Shown here one piece after another: positions 7,876-16,497 of a DNA stretch of 64,000 nucleotides. Location of the stretch: contig JBGAVW010000018.1 in NCBI GenBank assembly GCA_044227925.1, positions 1-64,000 of the forward strand, read 5' to 3'. This DNA comes from JADJLQ01 sp044227925. GTDB lineage: Bacteria; Bacteroidota; Bacteroidia; Chitinophagales; Saprospiraceae. Made by a program: the position numbers and the translations under genes. The notes beneath the pieces were generated by a model that saw nothing but the letters and a program-made list of their open reading frames with translations, did not search any database and was not told the DNA's origin. How positions within the stretch are numbered: position 1 is the stretch's first letter; every line of letters starts with the position of its first letter.

Positions 7876-8913
7876 ATGAAGAAACTAATATTTTTTATTG
7901 CTGTGATACTGTCTTTGAGCCCAACTTTTGCTCAGGACATTCATTTCAGCCAATTTTATATGTCACCGTTGAATCTTAATCCGGCAATGACCGGGGTGAT
8001 GAATTGTGACAAAAGATTTATTGGTAATTACCGCAATCAGTGGGCCAGCGTGCTTAAGTCTAATGCCTATAATACCTATGCGGCCTCCTATGATCAAAAA
8101 ATACCCGTGGGTAGGTATGACTATTTTGGCATCGGCGGTGGGATGTATGGGGATGTGGCTGGCCAGCTTTCATTTGGTACAATCGCTGCTAAATTGGCTG
8201 GTTCCTTTAGTAAGCGGATGGCTGGTAACCGGGTCAACTCTCACTATCTCGCTGCAGGTTTTGATGTGGGAGTGGCACAGCGAAGTTTAAATTTTGCCGG
8301 GGCCCAGTTTGGAAGTCAACACGATGGGCAGGGTGGTTTTGATCCCACATTACCTGGTGAATCTATAGACAATAGCAACTTTATTTATCCAGATATAAAT
8401 GTTGGCCTGTTATGGTTTTCTGTAATGGATAAAAACAGTTTTTATGCAGGAGTTGCCTACAGCCATTTAAATCAACCCAATCAATCCTTCAATAATGGTA
8501 TTATAGATCCAATAGATGGCAAAATTACCGCACACGTTGGGGGGGAACTGGAATTAAAAAACAATTTGCACCTTATTCCCGGGGCAGTGATGTTTAGGCA
8601 AGGAGAGGCATTTGAAGTCAATCTTGGATCCAGTGCCAAATTTATTACCCAAAAAGCTAAAGATTTCGAACAATCGTTTCAATTTGGAGCCTGGGTAAGA
8701 TTTGCTAACCATTTTGAAAAAGCCTTTACTACGGATGCGGTTATTGTTTCATCCAGATTTGATTTTAATAGGTATGGAGTGGGATTGAGCTATGATTTAA
8801 ATGTATCCAGCCTGAGACCGGCAAGCAATGGAAACGGAGCTTTTGAGCTCTCATTAATATATAATATTTGTGGTGGTACATCTAGCAGAGGAGTGTATTG
8901 CCCTACTTTCTGA
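7876..8913 (+). CDS. PorP/SprF family type IX secretion membrane protein
   Basis: The 345-residue protein belongs to the PorP/SprF family of outer-membrane barrels, which anchor type IX secretion cargo or adhesins and work with gliding proteins in Bacteroidota. Evidence is the signal peptide (residues 1-19, ending TFAQ) followed at once by DIHFSQFYMSPLNLNPAMTG, the family's most conserved N-terminal block, then GNYRNQW and repeated amphipathic strands. Such genes usually follow a large gliding-motility-type adhesin gene. Here none is adjacent; only the 265-residue beta-rich gene precedes it. Whether it serves secretion or attachment is not decidable from the sequence. Confidence 0.92.
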   Translation: MKKLIFFIAVILSLSPTFAQDIHFSQFYMSPLNLNPAMTGVMNCDKRFIGNYRNQWASVLKSNAYNTYAASYDQKIPVGRYDYFGIGGGMYGDVAGQLSFGTIAAKLAGSFSKRMAGNRVNSHYLAAGFDVGVAQRSLNFAGAQFGSQHDGQGGFDPTLPGESIDNSNFIYPDINVGLLWFSVMDKNSFYAGVAYSHLNQPNQSFNNGIIDPIDGKITAHVGGELELKNNLHLIPGAVMFRQGEAFEVNLGSSAKFITQKAKDFEQSFQFGAWVRFANHFEKAFTTDAVIVSSRFDFNRYGVGLSYDLNVSSLRPASNGNGAFELSLIYNICGGTSSRGVYCPTF

Positions 8914-8957
8914 TGTAATATCTGCAGACCGGACAAATTATAATCTTTATTGGTTTT

Positions 8958-8980
8958 TTCTTCCACAATTGTTGGAAGAA
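8958..8980 (+). terminator. Hairpin after porP/sprF-like gene
   Basis: TTCTTCCA (8958-8965) and TGGAAGAA (8973-8980) make an 8-bp perfect stem with a 7-nt loop, 45 bp after the PorP/SprF stop. The following T-run is weak and broken, so termination would be modest. Confidence 0.4.
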
Positions 8981-9029
8981 TTAACGAGTTTTGCTTTATT
9001 TGTTATTCATTTATTAAAACCAAAAACGT

Positions 9030-9479
9030 ATGTTCGGATCTAAAAAAACAGAAACTGTAACCAGCGCCACCCCAGCAGCACCCAAAAGCACCTCCACAGC
9101 AAGCTCTTCTTCTGCTCTTAATAGTATAGTCAGCGGTACCAAAATAGAAGGGAAAGTGCATTGTGAAAATGATATTCGGATTGATGGTCATCTTAAAGGA
9201 TCACTCACTTGTAATAGCAAGGTAATCATCGGACCTTCCGGTATGGTTGATGGCGATATTGAATGTGAAAATGCTGTCATAGAAGGTCATTTTGTTGGCA
9301 TTTTAACCGTTAAGGATTCCCTTCAGGTAAAAGAATCTGCCAATATAAAAGGGGACATCAATACTGATAAATTGGTTGTGCACTCAGGGGCAGTTTTCAA
9401 TGTATCTTGCTTGATGAAAAATGAGATGATACACGAGACTTCCAAGGCAACCAGTAATGGCGTGTACCATGAAGTTTAA
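9030..9479 (+). CDS. Bactofilin (polymer-forming cytoskeletal protein)
   Basis: A 149-residue bactofilin: a Ser/Ala/Thr-rich disordered N-terminus (residues 1-33), then the short right-handed beta-helix domain (DUF583, about 38-130) beginning NSIVSGTKIEGKVHCENDIR, with regular hydrophobic/Gly periodicity. Bactofilins polymerise without nucleotide and organise cell-wall enzymes, stalks or secretion systems at the inner membrane. It is 14 bp upstream of the atpZ-like gene, and in Bacteroidota bactofilin genes often sit next to atpZ/atpI, so the context is conserved. Confidence 0.93.
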   Translation: MFGSKKTETVTSATPAAPKSTSTASSSSALNSIVSGTKIEGKVHCENDIRIDGHLKGSLTCNSKVIIGPSGMVDGDIECENAVIEGHFVGILTVKDSLQVKESANIKGDINTDKLVVHSGAVFNVSCLMKNEMIHETSKATSNGVYHEV

Positions 9480-9493
9480 TAGTCAACCATAAT

Positions 9494-9706
9494 TTGGATC
9501 AAAATAAAAAATCAAAGCCAAATGATGTACTCAAATACTCGGGTATGGCATTTGAAATGCTTGCCTTCATTGGGGTAGGCTTGATGTTGGGTAGATTTTT
9601 GGATAAATGGATTAAAACAGAGCATCCTTTTTTTACATTGGGCCTTGGGATTTTATTTTTAAGTGCTTACTTTGTGCGATTAGTAAAGGATTTATCCAAA
9701 AAATGA
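9494..9706 (+). CDS. AtpZ/AtpI family small membrane protein
   Basis: A 70-residue protein with two transmembrane helices (about 17-37 and 45-63) separated by a short charged turn, of the AtpZ/AtpI family. It begins at TTG 9494, as no ATG precedes the conserved KYSGMAFEMLAFIGVGLMLG segment. Family members are encoded at the head of F1Fo-ATPase operons and are implicated in Mg2+ handling or c-ring assembly. The reading frame overlaps the next gene by 4 bp (9703-9706), implying translational coupling. No ATP synthase subunit gene follows within the window. Confidence 0.8.
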   Translation: MDQNKKSKPNDVLKYSGMAFEMLAFIGVGLMLGRFLDKWIKTEHPFFTLGLGILFLSAYFVRLVKDLSKK

Positions 9707-10086
9707 CCACTAAGCAGTTTTATATTTACCTAGCCGGGGTTACGATGGCCACGGGTGGAGTTTTAGTATTAATTACACAGTTAGGTCACTTTACTTCCGG
9801 CTTATTCCCATTTGTTGGGCTAATGTTTTTTTTGTTTTTTTCAATTCTGATCTATCATCTTGGTAAGTCCTCGGCTGTATCTTCAGATAAAAATAGATTT
9901 ACCTCAGTGGTCATGTCAATGATTTTTTTAAAACTTATTCTTACCATAATAATTGTGTTGGGATTTGATAAATTGGTTGCAAAGGTGCAATTTAATCATG
10001 TGGTTAGTTTTTTAATTAGTTACTTGTTTTTTACGGTTTACGAAGTGTTTTTTATGTCAAAACTTGCCCGGTTAAAGGCGGGGTGA
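9703..10086 (+). CDS. AtpI-like four-helix membrane protein
   Basis: A 127-residue protein with four predicted transmembrane helices (about 8-27, 33-52, 67-86, 96-115) and short loops, resembling the ATP synthase I family (PF03899) in size and topology. It starts at ATG 9703 within the last codons of the atpZ-like gene. In Bacteroidota this position normally holds a gene of this kind just before atpB. Here the next gene encodes an unrelated 167-residue membrane protein, so the assignment rests on topology and the upstream partner. Confidence 0.6.
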   Translation: MTTKQFYIYLAGVTMATGGVLVLITQLGHFTSGLFPFVGLMFFLFFSILIYHLGKSSAVSSDKNRFTSVVMSMIFLKLILTIIIVLGFDKLVAKVQFNHVVSFLISYLFFTVYEVFFMSKLARLKAG

Positions 10087-10134
10087 TTATGCATATAAAC
10101 CGGAATTAGTATCTTTATACTGCCTTAGTATACT

Positions 10135-10638
10135 ATGACTTTACAGGATTTTTTTAATTACCTCAATGCCAATCATCAGGTTCTATTGTTTTATGCAGTT
10201 GCTATTCCATTGAGTGCCTTCCTTACAGGATTATTTAGCAAAGGAGAAGGTCACCTGTCACCCTGGAAGTACCTGTATTCATTTATGATTTATCTGGTTT
10301 GTGTACCTGGTATTTTTGCTTTGATGCTCAATGTATATTTATTTTTGTTTGAAAGACAATCTGTGTGGCAGGTCAATATGTATACCCAGCTATTGCCCAT
10401 ATTGGTCATGGTGGTGACCTTGCTGATTATAAAAAAATTTGTTTCGTTGGATGATATACCTGGATTTGGCAAAATCGGAGGACTTGTGGTAATGGTTACT
10501 GCTGTTTTGTTAATTATGTGGTTTTTAGATAAAACACATATCTATGTATTCTCATATATGCCTTTTTCTCAGGTGGTTTTGATAATTGTGGGGCTATTGA
10601 TAGCCATCAGGTTTGCCTGGAGAAGGATGGCAGGTTAA
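10135..10638 (+). CDS. Uncharacterised five-helix membrane protein
   Basis: This 167-residue protein has about five hydrophobic helices (near 16-35, 46-74, 82-100, 112-130, 140-162) and a short N-terminal amphipathic part. A cytoplasmic-looking loop reads KKFVSLDDIPGFGKIGG. I do not recognise a characterised family. It stands 48 bp after the AtpI-like gene on the same strand and could be in the same transcript. It is not AtpB: length is too short and the conserved Arg-containing helix of subunit a is absent. Confidence 0.6.
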   Translation: MTLQDFFNYLNANHQVLLFYAVAIPLSAFLTGLFSKGEGHLSPWKYLYSFMIYLVCVPGIFALMLNVYLFLFERQSVWQVNMYTQLLPILVMVVTLLIIKKFVSLDDIPGFGKIGGLVVMVTAVLLIMWFLDKTHIYVFSYMPFSQVVLIIVGLLIAIRFAWRRMAG

Positions 10639-10769
10639 TTTAATATTTTTTACATTTGAGGATCATATATTAGATTCTCACACAGGACAGAGGATACGCT
10701 ATCAAGACAAATTATAGACTTACTTTTTTGTAACTAACTTATTGTAAATAAATAAAAACCTCATTTAGT

Positions 10770-11783
10770 ATGAAAGCGCTTAAATACATTGGTGTATTAT
10801 TCCTCACGTTGATAGCCCTGTTTCTGATTTTGGGATTGATAGCTCCAAAAAAAGTAAAAATTGAACGGTCTGCTGAGATAAATGCCTCTCCCGGGCAGGT
10901 ACTTGATATAGTTTCGAGATTTTCAGAAAATAAAAACTGGTCACCATGGGAAGAAATGGACACTAATATAAAAACCAGCTTTGAAGGGGAAGACGGAAAA
11001 GTAGGATCAAAATATTCATGGGAGGGAAACAGTAAAGTCGGTAAGGGCAATCAGACCATTACCAAAATTGAAAATGGAATGATAGAGAATAAACTGGTTT
11101 TTGAAAAGCCGATGAGTGGTGAAGCAATAGTTACTTTTAAAATAGATGCTACCGATAAAGGAAGTAAAATCACCGAAACTTTTGACTCGGAATCAGCCTA
11201 TCCAATGAATGCATTAAACCTGATAATGAATCCTGAGAAGATGATGGGACCAACTTTTGAACATGGACTCAATAAGTTGAAAAACTATGTAGAATCAAAA
11301 AAGCCTGCATTATACAGAGGGTATGAAGTAAAGGAAGCAGATGGACCAGGAAGAGTCTATATTGGAATTCGTAAGACCATTGCTTTCAATGCCATCCCAC
11401 AGTTTTTTGGAGAGTCAATAGCTAAGATATCAGAGATGCTCAAAAAAGCAAATATCTCTCCAGATGGTATGCCTGCCGGTTTGTATTACGTTTATGATGA
11501 AAAGACAGCTACTACTGATATGTTGGTTGGCATGCCGGTAAAAGGGAACTCTACTGTGGAGGGTCTCACCACAGTAAACATTCCAGCTGTAAAAGAAATT
11601 TCCACTGACTATTTCGGTGACTATGCAAAGACCGGAGATGCCCATTTTGCTTTAGACGATTATATGAAAGAAAAGGGATTGAAATTTTCACCTCCTGCCA
11701 TAGAACAATATTTGAATGACCCGGAAATAGTAAAAGATACTGCAAAGTGGTTGACCAGGATTATCTATCCTGTGACTAAATAG
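10770..11783 (+). CDS. SRPBCC (polyketide cyclase-like) protein with GyrI-like C-terminal domain
   Basis: A 337-residue protein. Residues 1-25 form one hydrophobic helix (membrane anchor or uncleaved signal). Residues about 27-172 are a START/SRPBCC fold, with IERSAEINASPGQV and FSENKNWSPWEEMD typical of polyketide-cyclase-like members. Residues about 180-337 resemble the GyrI-like/AraC effector-binding domain, with YIGIRKTI and PAGLYYVYDE. Both folds bind small hydrophobic ligands. The combination is common among uncharacterised Bacteroidota proteins, and the ligand is unknown. The gene stands alone and is closed by a strong terminator. Confidence 0.8.
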   Translation: MKALKYIGVLFLTLIALFLILGLIAPKKVKIERSAEINASPGQVLDIVSRFSENKNWSPWEEMDTNIKTSFEGEDGKVGSKYSWEGNSKVGKGNQTITKIENGMIENKLVFEKPMSGEAIVTFKIDATDKGSKITETFDSESAYPMNALNLIMNPEKMMGPTFEHGLNKLKNYVESKKPALYRGYEVKEADGPGRVYIGIRKTIAFNAIPQFFGESIAKISEMLKKANISPDGMPAGLYYVYDEKTATTDMLVGMPVKGNSTVEGLTTVNIPAVKEISTDYFGDYAKTGDAHFALDDYMKEKGLKFSPPAIEQYLNDPEIVKDTAKWLTRIIYPVTK

Positions 11784-11812
11784 AAATAAAAATTGAATAT
11801 GAATAATTCGAG

Positions 11813-11838
11813 AGGCCTGATTTCAGGCCTTTTGTTTT
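11813..11838 (+). terminator. Terminator after SRPBCC gene
   Basis: AGGCCTG (11813-11819) pairs perfectly with CAGGCCT (11824-11830) around a 4-nt loop and runs into TTTGTTTT. It lies 30 bp after the SRPBCC/GyrI-like stop and also separates that gene from the convergent mutY. Confidence 0.8.
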
Positions 11839-11885
11839 ATCTTGTTATTTGAGTTAATAAAATTAGTAGTTAATCATCAAGTCGT

Positions 11886-12944
11886 CTATGAAAAGATGTC
11901 TTTTAATAATGATAATTTATGTTTTACCAAGGCTTGTGGCATTGGAAGTTTATTCAATTGACTTAGAGTTACGGATTTAAAGTGGGAATTACCGTGGATT
12001 GAATAAAAATAAAGGTGTATGACCTGATGAGATAATATATGTCTGTCTTTTAATATCACTCTGGCTTTATTCTTGTAAATTCCCAGTTTTGCCACTTCCG
12101 ATTCCGATGGCGCCTTTTTTGATTTTGTTTCTATCATGGGAAATTCATACAAACCATTCCAGATATCTTTTTCAATTCTTTTGTTGATGGCAATCTTATT
12201 TTTTTCGTGAATCAGAAAATAGTGGAAGTGTCTGGTCCTTTTCTTAGATTGTTTTTTGGGCGGTGGCAATACAGATACCTTTCCCTCTTTGTAGGCTATG
12301 CAATATTTATTTACTGGACATATGGCACAGGATGGGTTTTTGGGAGTACAACAGGTCGCACCAAAATCCATTATTGCCTGGTTGTATTTAGCTGTATATT
12401 TCAGATCTAAAAAATCAAGTGCTATTTGTTGGTAATAGTTCTTTTCAGCTTTTGATAGTATTCCAGTAGATATTCCAAGATATCTGGAAAATATACGGTG
12501 AACATTGCCATCCAATACAGCATAGGGTTGATCAAATGCAAATGATAATATGGCACTGGCAGTATACTCGCCTATTCCCTTTAACGAAATCACATCAGAA
12601 TAATCAGAAGGGAATTTACCTTTATATTTTTCCAAAATAGTTGTAGCTGTGGCATGCAGGTTTTTTGCCCTGGAATAATATCCCAGCCCTTGCCATAGCT
12701 TCAATACTTGCTCAAGATCGGCAGTGGCCAATGATTTGATATCCGGAAAGGATTGGACAAAGCGATTATAATAATCCCATCCCTGATTTACGCGGGTTTG
12801 CTGCAGGATAATTTCCGATATCCAGATTTTGTAGGCATCTTTTTCATTTTTCCATGGCATCGGCCGTGGATTTTTTTCTGACCACGTATAGATGCCTTTT
12901 TGAAAATGCTCTGCTGATTTTTTCTTTACTTTGTATTCTTGCAT
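11886..12944 (-). CDS. mutY: A/G-specific adenine DNA glycosylase
   Basis: MutY removes adenine mispaired with 8-oxoguanine. With the start at ATG 12944 the protein has 352 residues; an ATG nine codons earlier (12971) is possible but would leave only 11 bp to the divergent gene. Residues 26-31 hold PRPMPW, then SEIILQQTR with catalytic Glu44, the helix-hairpin-helix LKGIGEYTASA near 121-131, LDGNVHR with catalytic Asp145, and the iron-sulphur loop Cys199-x6-Cys206-x2-Cys209-x5-Cys215. The C-terminal third is the NUDIX-like 8-oxoG recognition domain. All key residues are present. Confidence 0.95.
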   Translation of the reverse strand: MQEYKVKKKSAEHFQKGIYTWSEKNPRPMPWKNEKDAYKIWISEIILQQTRVNQGWDYYNRFVQSFPDIKSLATADLEQVLKLWQGLGYYSRAKNLHATATTILEKYKGKFPSDYSDVISLKGIGEYTASAILSFAFDQPYAVLDGNVHRIFSRYLGISTGILSKAEKNYYQQIALDFLDLKYTAKYNQAIMDFGATCCTPKNPSCAICPVNKYCIAYKEGKVSVLPPPKKQSKKRTRHFHYFLIHEKNKIAINKRIEKDIWNGLYEFPMIETKSKKAPSESEVAKLGIYKNKARVILKDRHILSHQVIHLYFYSIHGNSHFKSVTLSQLNKLPMPQALVKHKLSLLKDIFS

Positions 12945-12982
12945 TACTAAAACAATAATACTATAAATCATTTCACTCGACC

Positions 12983-14068
12983 ATGAAAAGGAGAAATTTT
13001 ATTAAATATTCTGGTGCAATTACTGCGTCCGGTTTGATATGGCCTTCCTCATTTGCTTCTATTTTTGTGCCAAAAGCTAAGGAAAAGCTGGGTGTCGCAT
13101 TAGTAGGCCTGGGTTACTACAGCACAGACTTATTGGCTCCAGGATTGCAGTTTACAGAGCATTGTGAACTCAAAGGCATAGTATCAGGCTCGCCTGATAA
13201 AATAGCCAGGTGGATGTCGAAATACAATCTTAAAGACACCAATATTTATAACTATTCCAATTTTGACTCGATAGCAAATAATCCGGAGATTGATATTATA
13301 TATATTGTTTTGCCTCCATCTATGCACAGGGAGTATGCAGAGCGGGCATCCGCTGCTGGTAAGCACGTATGGTGTGAAAAACCAATGGCTCCTACTGCCG
13401 CCGACTGTCAGGCGATGATAGATGCATGCAAAAAAAATAAAGTATCCCTGGCCATTGGATATCGTATGCATCATGAACCACAAACCCAACTTCTACAAAA
13501 ATGGGCCAAAGAAAAACCATTTGGAAAAATAAAAACATTAACGGCCAAAGCAGGATATAGAGAAAACAGGACCGACCATTGGAAACAAAAGAAAGCCATG
13601 GGTGGAGGAGTGATGGGAGATATGGGTGTGTATCCCCTAAATGCAGTACGTTATGTTACGGGGCTTGAACCCATAGCTGTCACGGCAAAAGCATCTACCA
13701 CCCGGCCTGAAATATATAAAGAAGTAGAGGAAACTATGAATTTTGAATTGGAATTTCCCGGTGGCTTAGTTGCCAGTTGCGAAGCTTCATTCGGTAAGAA
13801 TCAAAATACAATTGATGTGCAATGCAAAAAAGGATGGTACAAAATAGATCCATTCCAGGCATACAGTGGCGCCGAAATCTCCACCAGCGAAAAACAAAAT
13901 TTTAAAGAAAAACTAAAACATCAGCAAGCAAAACAAATGGATGATGATGCCATGGCCATCAAAGCAAATAAACCCATGATGGTACCTGGTGAGGAAGGAT
14001 TAAAAGATATGAAAATAGTGGATGCGATATATAAATCGGTGGCTTTGGGTAAGGAAGTAAAGATATGA
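12983..14068 (+). CDS. Gfo/Idh/MocA family oxidoreductase with Tat-type leader
   Basis: A 361-residue NAD(P)-dependent sugar-type oxidoreductase. The N-terminus KRRNFIKYSGA followed by a hydrophobic stretch (to about residue 27) is a twin-arginine export signal, suggesting the enzyme folds with its cofactor and is exported to the periplasm, as glucose-fructose oxidoreductases are. The Rossmann motif VGLGYYS is at 41-47, the conserved Glu-Lys-Pro at 132-134 and the catalytic-domain block GGGVMGDMGVYP at 207-218. Substrate is unknown. It diverges from mutY with only 38 bp between starts, so their control regions must overlap. Confidence 0.9.
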   Translation: MKRRNFIKYSGAITASGLIWPSSFASIFVPKAKEKLGVALVGLGYYSTDLLAPGLQFTEHCELKGIVSGSPDKIARWMSKYNLKDTNIYNYSNFDSIANNPEIDIIYIVLPPSMHREYAERASAAGKHVWCEKPMAPTAADCQAMIDACKKNKVSLAIGYRMHHEPQTQLLQKWAKEKPFGKIKTLTAKAGYRENRTDHWKQKKAMGGGVMGDMGVYPLNAVRYVTGLEPIAVTAKASTTRPEIYKEVEETMNFELEFPGGLVASCEASFGKNQNTIDVQCKKGWYKIDPFQAYSGAEISTSEKQNFKEKLKHQQAKQMDDDAMAIKANKPMMVPGEEGLKDMKIVDAIYKSVALGKEVKI

Positions 14069-14359
14069 GTAATGGTTCCGTTTGAATTTTCTGACTATTC
14101 CTTAAGATAAAATGATGTACATTTTAACTTTGTCACATTCTATTTAAATTGAATTTACATTTAATCCTGGGTCTCTCATGAGTAAAGTTAAAGTAGAAGA
14201 CTGCCACTCACAAATACAAAGTAAGAATATGTAAAAGGATTAGAGTCCGACTTAGGAGTTCATTTGATTTTCCCTTACCTAATTTTTTTTCAAATTATGA
14301 ATTACTGCTGAATAATAATCTTTCTAAGTTTTTAGGCCTGTACAATTCATGTGATGACC
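14069..14359. other. Intergenic gap without recognised content
   Basis: This 291-bp AT-rich stretch lies between the ends of the convergent Gfo/Idh/MocA and ABC permease genes. I see no open frame of note on either strand, no tRNA-like fold and no convincing terminator hairpin. Confidence 0.4.
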
Positions 14360-15682
14360 TTATTTCATTACTTTCGCAATATCCGTCCTATATGCCTGCA
14401 TCGCTGGAATAATCGCCGCAATAAAACCTATCACCAACGCCCCTATCAATAATCCTGCCTCTTCACGAATAAGGGAGAAGGCATTCAATTTATATTTATA
14501 GGCATTGAATACATCATCGGCACTTAGATACAATACAAGATGGGACAGAAACATCCCTAAAAGATATCCTAGAATAGCAATAATCAATCCCTCCAGTATA
14601 ATCAACGAAAAAAGAGTAACAGGTCTTGCACCCATGGACCTCATGAGGCCTAATTCTTGTTTTCTTTCCTTTAAAGAATTATATAGGGAAATAAAAATGC
14701 TAAGTCCGGATACAAATGCAATTACCCAGGCCAGAATTTTGAGTGCATCGAGGCCAATACCCATCATTGAAAAAAGTCTGTTGATCTCTATTGCCGGAGC
14801 AGCAGCCTGCATATCTGTGTTCTGATTGATATTTCGCATCATATTCAAGGCCTGAATATTAGTCCTGGACTTGTATTGAATCAGTAGGGTAGTAATGTCT
14901 TTCCCTTCTTCATCCAGTGAATCTTGATCATGCTCTTCTCCTTGTTTGTGGTCATGTTCCGTTTCGTCGTGCGCATGCTCTTCTTCTCCTTCTTTGTGGA
15001 CATGCTCAGCTTCGTCATGGGCATCTTTTGGTGCTGCATTTGCGTCAGTCTGTCCCTGATGCGCATGTACATCCCAGATACTTTCAGCTGAGGTAAGTAT
15101 GAGTTGGTCACAAACTGTTCCAGTAGATTTTAGAATTCCAACCACTTTAAAAGCAGCGTGACCATGAATGTTGAAACTATCATTAGTAAGGCCATGTGAG
15201 CTGAAAAAACTTTCTCCAATCTTTAAGTTAGATGTTTCAGCGACTGTACTGCCGAGGGTCACTTCCATTGATTTCCCCCACCAATTACCGGATTTTAATT
15301 CAGCTTTATACAGCTGAGGCAAGGATATATTGGTTCCCACTATTCTAAACCCCTGATAGCTATCTCCCAGTGACAAAGGTATCGCGGTTTTTATTAGCGG
15401 ATGCTTCGGATTGAGGAAAGGTTTTACACTTTTGAGTGGTATATTACCAGTAGGAGCATCGATATGGTAAAGCCCATTGAGCACCAATTGCAAAGGGCTT
15501 CCTTTTGCGCCAATGATCAAATCGATTCCCGCCAGATTAGATTCAAATTTTTGAGTAATCTGTTTGTTTAGATTAAACAACAATGAGATCAAACCTATAC
15601 CAAGAGAAAATAAGACCAGGCTAAGGGTCAGGTTGAGTGGCTTATGTATTAAATTTTGAAGACTAAGTTTGATCAGTTTCAT
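14360..15682 (-). CDS. FtsX-type ABC transporter permease with histidine-rich periplasmic loop
   Basis: A 440-residue MacB/LolC/FtsX-type permease: one N-terminal helix (about 18-38), a large periplasmic domain (40-310), then three helices (about 312-334, 356-386, 408-430). The cytoplasmic motif LGLMRSMGARP at 344-354 is the family's ATPase-coupling signature. Residues 206-251 form an insertion with ten histidines among many Asp/Glu, which looks like a divalent metal-binding loop. Its partner ATPase gene lies directly upstream, overlapping by 4 bp. Such pairs export lipoproteins or drugs, or in some cases serve metal homeostasis; the loop favours the last, by inference. Confidence 0.88.
   Translation of the reverse strand: MKLIKLSLQNLIHKPLNLTLSLVLFSLGIGLISLLFNLNKQITQKFESNLAGIDLIIGAKGSPLQLVLNGLYHIDAPTGNIPLKSVKPFLNPKHPLIKTAIPLSLGDSYQGFRIVGTNISLPQLYKAELKSGNWWGKSMEVTLGSTVAETSNLKIGESFFSSHGLTNDSFNIHGHAAFKVVGILKSTGTVCDQLILTSAESIWDVHAHQGQTDANAAPKDAHDEAEHVHKEGEEEHAHDETEHDHKQGEEHDQDSLDEEGKDITTLLIQYKSRTNIQALNMMRNINQNTDMQAAAPAIEINRLFSMMGIGLDALKILAWVIAFVSGLSIFISLYNSLKERKQELGLMRSMGARPVTLFSLIILEGLIIAILGYLLGMFLSHLVLYLSADDVFNAYKYKLNAFSLIREEAGLLIGALVIGFIAAIIPAMQAYRTDIAKVMK
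14927..15067 (-). other. Histidine-rich metal-binding-like insertion in the permease
   Basis: Codons 206-252 of the permease encode a hydrophilic segment with ten His and about twenty acidic residues, in repeating units such as HAHDETEHDH. It lies in the periplasmic domain between the first and second membrane helices. Composition is unlike the rest of the protein. Confidence 0.75.
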
Positions 15683-16308
15683 CCGAGGGTAATTTGATGA
15701 TGAAAATGTTGTTTGATGCGGGCATCATGAGTCACAATGATCAGTGAGCTACCATCCTGCTGTGCCTGTTCACGCATAAGGTTTACTACTTCACTGGCAT
15801 TAAGATCATCCAGTGCAGAAGTGGGTTCATCAGCAAGGATGATAGAGGGTTTGTTTACCAAGGCTCTTGCTATACTTGCTCTTTGCTGTTCACCCACGCT
15901 CATGCGGGAAGGCAAATGATTTTTATGTTTTATTATTTCAAGTCTGGTAAGTAATTCGTCTATCCTGTCATGATCAACGGTTTTGCCTGCAAACTGTTGA
16001 GCCCATGCAAGATTCTCGGACACAGAGACTGCTTGCATAAAATAAGGTTGTTGAAATATCATTCCTATTTTTTGGCCCCGGTATAGATCTAACGCTACGG
16101 CGGATAATTTATAAAGATCCTGGTCATCAATGGTGATACTGCCTTCACTGGGTTTGAGTAGCCCGGATAAAACATGTAAGAAAGTGGTTTTTCCCACTCC
16201 TGATTTTCCAAGAATCAGGCAATGTTGTGTATTTTCGAGTAGGAGGTCCGGGAAAGATATTTTGTTTCTTCCCGGATAGGTATAGGCCAGGTTTTTCGTA
16301 ATAAGCAC
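15679..16308 (-). CDS. ABC transporter ATP-binding protein (partner of FtsX-type permease)
   Basis: A 209-residue ATPase of the LolD/MacB type. Walker A GKSGVGKTT is at 34-42, the Q-loop FQQPYF at 85-90, the signature at 136-143 reads MSVGEQQR instead of the usual LSGGQQQR, Walker B IILADEP is at 156-162, and the switch His lies in IVTHD near 195. The stop codon overlaps the start of the permease gene, indicating translational coupling in a two-gene operon. The signature substitutions are tolerated in this subfamily, so activity is expected. Confidence 0.92.
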   Translation of the reverse strand: MLITKNLAYTYPGRNKISFPDLLLENTQHCLILGKSGVGKTTFLHVLSGLLKPSEGSITIDDQDLYKLSAVALDLYRGQKIGMIFQQPYFMQAVSVSENLAWAQQFAGKTVDHDRIDELLTRLEIIKHKNHLPSRMSVGEQQRASIARALVNKPSIILADEPTSALDDLNASEVVNLMREQAQQDGSSLIIVTHDARIKQHFHHQITLG

Positions 16309-16431
16309 TGTGCAAAACTAATCAAAAAAATGCCGAAGAGCTGACTTTAGTCTGCCGGTTTTCTTTGATTCTGCCTATTTGTGGCTTGTTAAAAAACTGG
16401 AAATTTTCCAATTATTCCTAAAAATGATCAT

Positions 16432-16465
16432 AAAAAAAGCCAGGGAAGAGACCTTCCCCGGCTTT
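16432..16465 (-). terminator. Terminator of the TonB-type receptor gene
   Basis: Arms 16436-16448 and 16453-16465 make a 13-bp stem with one G-U and a 4-nt loop. Read on the minus strand it ends in seven T residues. It lies 33 bp past the stop of the minus-strand receptor gene and insulates the ABC operon. Confidence 0.85.
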
Positions 16466-16497
16466 ATATCCATCTAAATAAACTCTTTTTCTGGCTT

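Noticed and set aside
10135..10638. Possibility that the 167-residue membrane protein is ATP synthase subunit a (AtpB)
   Set aside because: Too short, and the conserved Arg-containing helix of subunit a is missing.
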